Shown here piece after piece: positions 43,951 through 51,142 of a stretch of 64,000 nucleotides of DNA. The position numbers and the translations under genes were made by a program. The notes under the pieces are model-generated. The model saw only the letters and a list, made by a program, of their open reading frames with translations, did no database searches and was not told where the DNA came from. The first letter of the stretch is position 1; each line of letters starts with the position of its first letter. The stretch spans positions 8,910,001 to 8,974,000 of the forward strand of contig NZ_CP069396.1 in assembly GCF_016887565.1 (NCBI RefSeq), given 5' to 3'. Source of the stretch: Archangium violaceum (GTDB taxonomy: Bacteria > Myxococcota > Myxococcia > Myxococcales > Myxococcaceae).

Positions 43951-45174
43951 TCAGGCCGGCACCGCGCTCGAAGTGGCGGCGCGCCGGTCGAACAGCCAGA
44001 GCACGCCGAGCGCGCAGCCCGACACCCCGGCGGCGATCCAGCCCACCCGGCCAAACCCCACCAGCGCGCCATCCGGCGCCACCGTCAGCAACAGGCCCCC
44101 CACCCACGCGCCGAACCCGGAGGCGCCATCGCTCGCCGCCATGTTGATCGCCATGTAGCGACCGCGCAGCGCGGGAGGCACCCGTGAGGCGACCAGCGCC
44201 AGGGTGGGAATGGCCCGCCCGGAGGTCAGCACCATGAACAGCACGAACACCCCCGCCACGCCCGGCAGCGGCGCCGCGGACAGGTGCGTGAACAGCAGGT
44301 GCGGCCCCAGGGTGCCCACCAGCAGCGAGGCCAGGACGCGGGCCGGCCCGAACCGATCGGCCATCCGTCCCATCCACCGCGAGCTCAACAACGTGGCGGC
44401 GCCGCCCGCCAGATACACCCAGGACAGGTCGGACAGCCTCAACCCGAGGTTGCCCACCATGAAGGGGCTCAGATAGGGAATCAGCAGGAAGCCGGAGAAC
44501 ACCACGCAGAAGGTCAACACCCACCCGAGCGCCAGGGCAGGCGTCCACCCCCGCCCGAGCGCGGACCCGCCCCGCACGTCAGGGCGCCCGGACGGGTGCG
44601 GAGGGACCGGCGGCAAGGCGAACAGCAGCGCGAGCCACAACACGCTCCCGAGCGCGCCGATGACGAAGAAGGGCGAGCGCCACCCCCACTGACTCGCCAA
44701 CCACAGCCCCAGGGGCACGCCCGCCACCGCGCACAGTCCATACGACGCCATCACCGTGCCAATCGCCCTGCCCCGGCGCTCCGCGGGGATGACATCCCCG
44801 ATGATGGCCTGAACCCCCGCGCTCATCAGCCCCGCGCAGGCCCCCGCCACGCAACGCGCCATCAACAACCCGAGGTAGCTGTCCGAGACGCCACACAGCA
44901 GCGTGGCCACGACGAACCCCGCGTAGAGCCCGAGCAGCGTGCGCTTGCGATCGAAGCGATCCAGCCACAGCCCCCCCAACAACCCCATGCCCGCCGAGGC
45001 CAGTGTGTACGCCGACACCAACGCCCCGAACTGCGCGGCCGAGATGCCCAGGCGCCTCATCAACTCCGGCCCCAGCGGCATGACGATCATGAAGTCCAGC
45101 AGGTGGGTGAACTGCACGGCCGCCAGCAACCAGAGCACCCGCTGCTCGGACCTCGGCGAGGAGGAAACACTCAC
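43951..45174 (-). CDS. mxcK: MFS exporter, probable myxochelin exporter (MxcK-like)
   Basis: A 407-aa major-facilitator protein with 12 predicted helices. The loop between helices 2 and 3 has DRFDRKRTLLG, and helix 5 resembles drug/H+ antiporters (GLCAVAGVPLGLWLA). Start chosen at GTG 45174 because GGAG lies 6 nt upstream; the in-frame GTG at 45192 has no ribosome site and would bring the start closer to the Fur box. The Fur box at 45217-45235 lies 42 bp upstream, so expression should rise under iron starvation. With the aminotransferase it forms a probable siderophore tailoring/export operon, but no NRPS or 2,3-dihydroxybenzoate genes are in the window. Confidence 0.75.
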   Translation of the reverse strand: MSVSSSPRSEQRVLWLLAAVQFTHLLDFMIVMPLGPELMRRLGISAAQFGALVSAYTLASAGMGLLGGLWLDRFDRKRTLLGLYAGFVVATLLCGVSDSYLGLLMARCVAGACAGLMSAGVQAIIGDVIPAERRGRAIGTVMASYGLCAVAGVPLGLWLASQWGWRSPFFVIGALGSVLWLALLFALPPVPPHPSGRPDVRGGSALGRGWTPALALGWVLTFCVVFSGFLLIPYLSPFMVGNLGLRLSDLSWVYLAGGAATLLSSRWMGRMADRFGPARVLASLLVGTLGPHLLFTHLSAAPLPGVAGVFVLFMVLTSGRAIPTLALVASRVPPALRGRYMAINMAASDGASGFGAWVGGLLLTVAPDGALVGFGRVGWIAAGVSGCALGVLWLFDRRAATSSAVPA

Positions 45175-45216
45175 GACACGCTCCAGGGACACGGCGTCAT
45201 CCGATTTTCATTTCCT

Positions 45217-45235
45217 GATAATGATAATGAGACTC
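45217..45235 (-). promoter_or_regulatory. Fur box
   Basis: The 19-bp stretch starting GATAATGATAAT matches the E. coli consensus Fur box at 15 of 19 positions. It is continued by AATCATTA at 45238-45245, so three or more NATWAT-like hexamers overlap. It lies in unusually AT-rich DNA just upstream of the MFS gene. Confidence 0.85.
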
Positions 45236-45292
45236 AAAATCATTACGAACGCATAGATAGACGACGTGGGGGGCGTTGGGCAAGTCCCTTCT

Positions 45293-46807
45293 TCAGGGCA
45301 GGTAGCGCCCGGGGGCGAGGATGCCGTGGGGATCCAACGCGGCCTTGAGCGTCCTCAACACCCTCGGCGAGTCATCCTCCGGCACGAAGGGAAGCACGGG
45401 CGACTGGATGCCCAAGCGCGCCGGGTAGTAGCCCGCGTCACCCAGGGCCTGTTGCAACGCCTGGTGGCACGCCAGCGCGCGAGCGTCCTCCCCCTCCACC
45501 TCCCGGTCATAGACGATCGCCACCACCAGGTAGGCACAGCGCGCCGAGACGCCCAGCACGCACAGGTTGGGCTCGAAACCGAACCGGAGCGGCAAGGGCT
45601 CGGCGAGCGCCAGCGCCGTCTCCAGGTGGGGGCCCGTCATCGGCACGGCGCACGACAGCCAGATGAAGCCGCACCCGTCACGCTCCGGCTCCGGCACCTC
45701 GGGCGGGGGCAAGCGCTTGCGCCAGTACATCATCCGAAGGTTGCGCGCCGAGGGCACCTGCCGGAGCGCCCCCGGCCCCACCTCCTCCTCCCGCATACAG
45801 GAGAGGGTGGGCACGACTCCCTCCAGCACGTGCTCCACCCGCTCCTGCGCCGCCCGTGCCTGCGCCTCGCTCGGGGCCTCGAGCACGAAGCTCAGGTGCC
45901 AGGGTGAGATGCCCAGCTCGGCGCGCAGCCTCGCGCGGCGCGACTCCGGCAGCGGCGTGAGCCCCCGGGTCGCCTCCCACGGGTACTGGCCGAGCACGGA
46001 CATCACCTTGTAGTCGTTCCACAGCGAGAAGGCCTCGCGCAGGGTGCCCTCCATCCGCAGCAGCCGCAGCCGCTCCACCACCGGGCCCAGCTGGGAGGGA
46101 TCCTCGAGCACGCCCGTCACCAGCCGCGGGCAGGCCGCTCGCGGCGCCAGCCAGAAGGTCATCCGCGTCACGACCCCCAGGTTCGACTGGCTGAAGAGCC
46201 CATCCAGGCCGGGGCCCGCGCCCCAGCGCAGCACGGACGCTGCCCGGGCATGGGGATAGCGCCCGGGCCCGGTGTGAAGGCATTCGCCCGTGGGCAGCAC
46301 CACCTCCAGGCCACACACGTACTGGAAGATGTCCCCGTGAGGCCCCGTCCCGTCCCCCCGCTCGAGCGCATTGCCGATGAGGCTCGACTGGGGCGGCCCG
46401 CCGATGGTGGCCAGCTGCAGCCGCGAGCCCCGCGCCTCCAGGAAGGCATGCGCCTGCTCGAACGAGACGCCCGGCTCCACCGTGAGGTACGCCAGCTCCT
46501 CGTCGAACTCGAGCACGCGATTCATCCGGCCCAGGTCCAGCAGCACGCCGCTGCGCGCCGGCACTCGCGAGCCATAGCCCTGGTTGCGCCCGGCGCTCAC
46601 CGGGGTGACGGGGATGCGCAGCTCCTGGGCGATGCGCAAGCAGGCGCGCACCTCCTCGGTGCTTCCGGGACGCAGCACCGCACCGACATCCTGGGTGGTC
46701 GCGAAGGTCGCCGTGCGCGCCCGGACGAGCGTCGCCTCGTCGGCGAGCACGTTGTCCTCGCCCAGTTCCCGACGCCACGCCTCGAGCGCCTCCCGCAGCC
46801 GATCCAT
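45293..46807 (-). CDS. FAD-linked oxidase of the VAO/p-cresol methylhydroxylase family
   Basis: A 504-aa flavoenzyme. FAD-binding motifs: RIPVTPVSAGRNQGYGSRVP (about 70-90) and QSSLIGNALERGDGTGPHGD, which matches the GNALxxGxGxxPxGD pattern of vanillyl-alcohol oxidase and 4-cresol dehydrogenase. These oxidise para-substituted phenols; the substrate here is unknown. GGAGGAG precedes the ATG. The gene lies upstream of the Fur box and has its own promoter region (46808-47088), so it need not be iron-regulated, though it could act on a phenolic substrate of the neighbouring operon (speculative). Confidence 0.85.
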   Translation of the reverse strand: MDRLREALEAWRRELGEDNVLADEATLVRARTATFATTQDVGAVLRPGSTEEVRACLRIAQELRIPVTPVSAGRNQGYGSRVPARSGVLLDLGRMNRVLEFDEELAYLTVEPGVSFEQAHAFLEARGSRLQLATIGGPPQSSLIGNALERGDGTGPHGDIFQYVCGLEVVLPTGECLHTGPGRYPHARAASVLRWGAGPGLDGLFSQSNLGVVTRMTFWLAPRAACPRLVTGVLEDPSQLGPVVERLRLLRMEGTLREAFSLWNDYKVMSVLGQYPWEATRGLTPLPESRRARLRAELGISPWHLSFVLEAPSEAQARAAQERVEHVLEGVVPTLSCMREEEVGPGALRQVPSARNLRMMYWRKRLPPPEVPEPERDGCGFIWLSCAVPMTGPHLETALALAEPLPLRFGFEPNLCVLGVSARCAYLVVAIVYDREVEGEDARALACHQALQQALGDAGYYPARLGIQSPVLPFVPEDDSPRVLRTLKAALDPHGILAPGRYLP

Positions 46808-47022
46808 GTCTCCTCCTTCTTCCGCGGTGCAGGAGCGCGACCGCCTCGCCCCGCCGAGTCTACCGGCCCGGCTCCCCACCGGAAGCTCCACCCGCGACCC
46901 GGGGGGTGATGACAACTGTCACCACCACCGAACGGCAGTCACCAGGTGGAAGAGGGGGCTCGAGCCTCCTCCATCGTGGGACTCCCGAGGGAAACCGGGT
47001 GCCCCGTCTCCTCGGAAAGGGC

Positions 47023-47038
47023 TGGCACGAGACCTGCT
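47023..47038 (+). promoter_or_regulatory. Sigma-54-type promoter
   Basis: TGGCACG-N4-CTGCT: the -24 element is a perfect TGGCAC, the spacing to the -12 GC is correct, and only the first -12 base deviates from TTGC. It lies 50 bp before the ATG of the repeat-protein gene in the divergent region 46808-47088. Confidence 0.55.
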
Positions 47039-47088
47039 CTGGCTCGTGTCCGACTCCTTCGCTCCCAATCCTTCTCTCCGAGACGCCC

Positions 47089-48270
47089 ATGACCGCCCCC
47101 ATCTCCTCCGGCTCCGCCCGCTACGTGCTCCCCCAGTCCCAGAAGACGATGCCTTCGGACACCGTCGGCAAGACGCCCGTCGAGGGGACGCTGGCGCCCG
47201 TCCAGAAGCAGCGGCTGCCGACCGCGCTGGATACCTCGGTGTTCGAGCAGGAGGTCGCGCGCCGCGGCATGCCCGCCCTGCCTGGAAACGGCGGCGACAA
47301 CACCCTCCAGAAGAGCCTGGGCAAGCAGGCCCTCATCGGCAACAAGCTCGAGGTGGCCGGTAACGCCCTGGCCACCGCCCAGGCGGGTCTCGAGCTCGCC
47401 GCGAGCCTCGCCTCGCGTCCGCAGTTCGCCGGACTGAGGAACGAGGCCGCGAGCGCCCTCTCGGGCGTCACGGCCCGGATGCCCTTGGACATCGCCAACA
47501 GGGTCGCTGGCGCCATCAATGGCGGCACGGATCTGCACCAGCTCGATGTCCTCCAGGGACTCGCCCATACCCAGGGTCCCCTGGCCGCTGGCAACCTCGA
47601 AGCGGGCCCGTACAGCGCCGAGCAGTTGGGGCAGTACGGCGACCCCACCGCCCTGGCGGGTCAGGTCCTCGGTGGTGTGAGCGACCTGGCCAGCGGCGTG
47701 AGCGACCTGGGGGGACTGGGAGACATGTTCCGGAAGCCGGCCTCCAAGCCTTCCGCTCCGGAGCTCAAGCCCTCCGCCCCGGAGTCCAGGCCCACGGCGA
47801 AGCCCTCCACCTCGGACATCAAGCCCTCCGCTCCGGACATCAAGCCCTCTTCCGTGGCTGGCAAGGCCGATGACATCGCCAAGGGCCTGCTCAAGACGGG
47901 AGGCAAGGCCGCTGGCAGGTTCGTCCCGGGCCTCAACGTCGCCATGGCCGGCCTCGACATCGCCAATGCCGTCACGACCATCAAGGATCCCAAGGCGAGC
48001 CTCGGCGACAAGGTCACCTCGGGCATCGTCGCCGGAGGCTCGGTGCTCGCCGCGACCAACATCCCCATCGTCTCCCAGATCGGTGGGGCCATCTCGACGG
48101 GCGCCTCCATCGCGGGTGAGGTCGTCAAGAACTTCGGGGGCGACATCAAGAAGGGCGCCGAGAAGATCGGCAAGGGCATCAAGGACACCGCCGAGAAGGT
48201 CGGCGACGGAATCAAGGACACCGCCAAGAAGGTCGGCGAGGGCATCAAGGACTTCTTCAAGGGCTGGTAG
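47089..48270 (+). CDS. Repeat-rich protein of unknown function, client candidate of the adjacent chaperone
   Basis: A 393-aa protein I do not recognise. Residues 1-215 are Ala/Leu/Gly-rich and mostly helical (ATAQAGLELAASLASRP). Residues 220-265 are a Pro/Ser/Lys linker of repeated KPSAPE/D units. Residues 275-350 are a hydrophobic, membrane-seeking Gly/Ala stretch (NVAMAGLDIANAVTTI, SGIVAGGSVLAATNIPI). Residues 355-393 are three 11-residue amphipathic repeats of the KKVGEGIKD type. No signal peptide. It lies behind a sigma-54-like promoter and 30 bp before a trigger-factor-like gene. Architecture would fit a membrane-inserting or self-assembling effector; this is inference. Confidence 0.65.
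   Translation: MTAPISSGSARYVLPQSQKTMPSDTVGKTPVEGTLAPVQKQRLPTALDTSVFEQEVARRGMPALPGNGGDNTLQKSLGKQALIGNKLEVAGNALATAQAGLELAASLASRPQFAGLRNEAASALSGVTARMPLDIANRVAGAINGGTDLHQLDVLQGLAHTQGPLAAGNLEAGPYSAEQLGQYGDPTALAGQVLGGVSDLASGVSDLGGLGDMFRKPASKPSAPELKPSAPESRPTAKPSTSDIKPSAPDIKPSSVAGKADDIAKGLLKTGGKAAGRFVPGLNVAMAGLDIANAVTTIKDPKASLGDKVTSGIVAGGSVLAATNIPIVSQIGGAISTGASIAGEVVKNFGGDIKKGAEKIGKGIKDTAEKVGDGIKDTAKKVGEGIKDFFKGW
48160..48258 (+). repeat. Three tandem 33-bp repeats coding 11-residue amphipathic units
   Basis: Units 48160-48192, 48193-48225 and 48226-48258 encode EKIGKGIKDTA, EKVGDGIKDTA and KKVGEGIKDFF. The near-identity at both DNA and protein level shows recent duplication, reminiscent of LEA or apolipoprotein helices. 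Confidence 0.8.
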
Positions 48271-48300
48271 TCCCACCTCCGTGTTCCCAAGGGTCACCCC

Positions 48301-49344
48301 ATGAGCTCCATCGTGATTCCGCAGTTGGCCGCGTCGTACGAGCTGGACGATCTCTCGGTGTCGATGTCCCTGCCCCAGGTGGAGGCGCCCTCGCTCGAGG
48401 GACTCTCCGTCACGCTCTCCCCCCCGGAGGCGTTCACCCCGGAGCAGGTCCAGCAGCGGTTCCTGGAGCTGGCGCGCCCCCTGGCCACCGAGCGCTACCG
48501 CTACCCCAGCGAGAAGCTGGCATGGGGGGACGAGATCCTGTTCGACATCGTGGGATACAGCCACGGCGAGCTCATCCCCTTCAGCCTGCGCACCGACGTG
48601 TGGATGACCCTGGCGCCCGAGCCCCTGCTGCCCGGGCTCTACGAGTCGCTCGTGGGCCGCTCGCCCCGGGAGAATCTCACCGTGGAGCTCACCCTGCCCG
48701 GCGACTACCCCGTCGAGTCCCTGCGGGGGGCGCCCGCGCGCTTCTCGCTGCAACTCAAGGGGGCGCGCGAGGTGACCTATCCCGAGCTGAGCAGCCCCGC
48801 CTTCCTCCGGGCCTTCGGCTACGGCGACACGCTCGCGCAGGCCACGCGGGCCGTCCTCCATCAGATGGAGGCGGAGGCCACGCAGTTGCTGCTGAGCCAG
48901 GTCCAGCGGCAGGTGCTAGCCACGGTGGCCGCGCGCACCCGGGTGAAGGTCCCCGCCGGGCTCGTCGATGAGGAGATCCGCCGCCGTTGGAGCACCAGCG
49001 AGGGACGCGCGCTGAGCGCGCTGGGCTTCGATGAGGCTCGCCGGGAGGAGTCGCTCCGCGCGTGGCTGCGGGACGAGTCGACGCGGGCCGAGGTGGAGCT
49101 GCGGCTGCGCATCGCCCTGGCCCTGGGCGCCATCTGCAAGCGGGACGGGCTGACCCCGAGCCGGGCGAAGGTGGAGAAGATCATCCAGGACGAGGCCAAT
49201 GCCGCTGGAGTGCCGGTGGGAGAGGTGGTCGCCGCCCTGCGCTCCGAGCCCCAGAACCTGGCCCGGATCGATCAGGTGGCCTGGCACCTCACGGCCGTGG
49301 ACCACGTCATGAGCCGGGCCAAGGTCCACATGGCGGCGGCCTGA
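48301..49344 (+). CDS. Trigger-factor-like chaperone lacking the ribosome-binding domain
   Basis: A 347-aa protein. After a short N-terminal region (1-60), residues 70-170 read as the FKBP-type PPIase domain of trigger factor (GDEILFDIVGYSHGELIPFS ... LLPGLYESLVGRSPRENLTV), then a trigger-factor C-terminal helical arm (about 180-345; VKVPAGLVDEEIRRRW, DGLTPSRAKVEKIIQDEA). The ribosome-docking module with its GFRxGKxP signature is absent, so it should act off the ribosome. It follows the repeat-rich gene by 30 bp and is probably cotranscribed, which suggests a dedicated chaperone for that protein. AAGGG precedes the ATG. Confidence 0.82.
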   Translation: MSSIVIPQLAASYELDDLSVSMSLPQVEAPSLEGLSVTLSPPEAFTPEQVQQRFLELARPLATERYRYPSEKLAWGDEILFDIVGYSHGELIPFSLRTDVWMTLAPEPLLPGLYESLVGRSPRENLTVELTLPGDYPVESLRGAPARFSLQLKGAREVTYPELSSPAFLRAFGYGDTLAQATRAVLHQMEAEATQLLLSQVQRQVLATVAARTRVKVPAGLVDEEIRRRWSTSEGRALSALGFDEARREESLRAWLRDESTRAEVELRLRIALALGAICKRDGLTPSRAKVEKIIQDEANAAGVPVGEVVAALRSEPQNLARIDQVAWHLTAVDHVMSRAKVHMAAA

Positions 49345-49487
49345 AGGGCTCCAGGAGCGGGATGATGCGCGGCCTCCTCATGACGGCGAAAGCATCATGA
49401 GGAGCTCGGGGATTGCACACGGAGCATGACTGGTCGGCGCCCATGGGTTCTGGACGGGCTGCACCTTGGAATGGTGGATTCCCCCAC

Positions 49488-50195
49488 ATGCTCATCCTTC
49501 ATCAGGGCCCCGCCGCGTTCGGCATCAGCAACGTCAGCCCTTTCTGCCTGAAGCTGGAGAGTTATCTCCGGATGGCTGGAATCCCCTACACGGCGAAGGC
49601 GGCCGCCTTCGGGAAGGCCCCCAAGGGGAAGATCCCCTTCATCGAGGAGGACGGCTCGTTCCTGGGTGACTCCCAGCTCATCATCGAGCACCTCAAGCGC
49701 AAGCACGGAGATCCGCTCGACGCGAAGCTCGGCGCGGAGGACGTCGCCAAGGGCCACCTGGTGCGACGCGTGCTGGAGGACAGCCTCTACTGGAACATCA
49801 TCCACGAGCGCTGGGTCTCACAGGAGGGATGGCGGATCTACAAGCCCATCTTCGAGGCCCTCTTCCCGCCCGGCATCGGCAAGCTCATCGTGCCCATGAT
49901 TCGCCGGGGGGTCACCAAGGCGACGCACACCCAGGGCCTGGGCCGCCACCGGCCGGAGGAGATCCTGGAGATGGGCAAGGCGGACGTCTCCGCGGTGGCG
50001 GTGGCGCTCGGCGACAAGCCTTTCCTCCTGGGAGAGAACCCCACCTCGTTCGACGCGGCGCTCTACGCGTTCATCGTGAGCATCATCGCGTTTCCCGTGG
50101 ACTCGCCGCTCCGGAAGTACACGCTGGGGCAGCAGAACCTGGTGCGCTATTGCGAGCGTTTCCAGCAGCGCTTCTTCACGGACGGACAGAAGTAG
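49488..50195 (+). CDS. Glutathione S-transferase / FAX-like thioredoxin-fold protein
   Basis: A 235-aa protein. The N-terminal thioredoxin fold shows ISNVSPFCLKLESYLRMAGIPY and GKIPFIEEDG (cis-Pro), then an all-alpha C-terminal domain (FLLGENPTSFDAALYAFI). This is the failed-axon-connection/metaxin-like branch of GSTs; a Cys (SPFC) sits at the usual active-site position. Activity unproven. The ATG at 49488 has GGTGGA upstream; an ATG at 49413 would add 25 residues of unlikely sequence. It appears monocistronic. Confidence 0.85.
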   Translation: MLILHQGPAAFGISNVSPFCLKLESYLRMAGIPYTAKAAAFGKAPKGKIPFIEEDGSFLGDSQLIIEHLKRKHGDPLDAKLGAEDVAKGHLVRRVLEDSLYWNIIHERWVSQEGWRIYKPIFEALFPPGIGKLIVPMIRRGVTKATHTQGLGRHRPEEILEMGKADVSAVAVALGDKPFLLGENPTSFDAALYAFIVSIIAFPVDSPLRKYTLGQQNLVRYCERFQQRFFTDGQK

Positions 50196-50201
50196 CCGGA
50201 G

Positions 50202-51083
50202 TCAGTCCGCCAAGAGCTGGCGCAGGCTGACGTCGAGCTGGCTGCGCACGAGGCGCAGCAAGCTGTCCAGCTCGTCGGGCGTCAGCCCCAGCCGCGCCGT
50301 CAGCTCCTCGCGGGTGAGCGCCAGCAGCCGCTCGCGGGCGCGGGCAATCCAGCGCGCCACGGTGGAGCGGGGCGCCTGGTACGTGGCGCTCACCGCGTCC
50401 ATGGACAGGCCGTGCACGTGGTGCAGCCGCAGCAGGTTGCGCTCCCGGGCCTCCAGCCGGCCCAGCGCCGCGCGGAAGGCCACGCGGAAATCCTCCTGGT
50501 GCCGCTCGCGGATGAAGGCCAGCTCGGGGTCCGCGCCCAGCCGATCCGCCAGCGCCACCGGGGCCGCCTCCAGTGGCAGCTCACACGGCGCGGCGCGCTG
50601 CCGGTCGATGTGCAGCCGCAGCGCCACCGCCCTCACCCACTGTCCCAGAGGACCCCGCCCGGAATAGGAGGCCAGCTTCGGCGGTGCCCCGTCCACCGAC
50701 ACCAGCAGCCGCTGGCGCAACAACTGCCGCAGCTCGTCCACGAGGGCGGGCGCCTCGCGCGGCAGCCACGTCCCCACCTGGGACAGCACGTGCGCGTCGA
50801 GCGCCTCGAGCGCCCGCGCATCCCCCCGCACGCAGGCGAAGGCCAGGAAGAACTCCTCCGCGCGAAGGCTCGCGAGCACCTCGCGGGCCTCGCCCGTGGA
50901 GGGCAGCCGCTCCGCCACGTGCGCCAGGAAGGCCCCCGCGTCCATACCCACCTCCGGCCACGCCTCGCGCGCCTCCCGCACCAGCCCCGCGAGCGCGTCC
51001 TCCAGGCCGGGAAGCGCCCGCAGCGCCGGGGCGAGCGCGTGCGGCGCCCGCGACAGGAAGGACTCGGTCTGCTCGGACGCCAC
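50202..51083 (-). CDS. Sigma-70-like factor, Myxococcales family type
   Basis: A 293-aa protein. Residues 100-190 resemble sigma region 2 and residues 205-265 region 4 (LEARERNLLRLHHVHGLSMD ... STVARWIARARERLL), as in the Myxococcales-specific sigma-70 group (TIGR03001, Sig-70_gmx1). GTG at 51083 has GGAGG 6 nt upstream and is chosen as start. It lies 59 bp after the large kinase gene on the same strand. The kinase carries an anti-sigma-type zinc finger, so kinase and sigma-like factor probably form one regulatory unit. Confidence 0.82.
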   Translation of the reverse strand: MASEQTESFLSRAPHALAPALRALPGLEDALAGLVREAREAWPEVGMDAGAFLAHVAERLPSTGEAREVLASLRAEEFFLAFACVRGDARALEALDAHVLSQVGTWLPREAPALVDELRQLLRQRLLVSVDGAPPKLASYSGRGPLGQWVRAVALRLHIDRQRAAPCELPLEAAPVALADRLGADPELAFIRERHQEDFRVAFRAALGRLEARERNLLRLHHVHGLSMDAVSATYQAPRSTVARWIARARERLLALTREELTARLGLTPDELDSLLRLVRSQLDVSLRQLLAD

Positions 51084-51142
51084 GGACCACCTCCACCGAC
51101 AAGTCCGCCCCCTCGGGCGGGAATGAGACACGGTGCCCCGGC

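Noticed and set aside
42238-46807. A complete lanthipeptide cluster
   Set aside because: Only a precursor-like gene is present; no LanM, LanC or peptidase-ABC gene can be found on either strand of the window.
48301-49344. Housekeeping trigger factor (tig)
   Set aside because: The ribosome-binding domain and its GFRxGKxP signature are absent, and there is no clpP/clpX neighbour.
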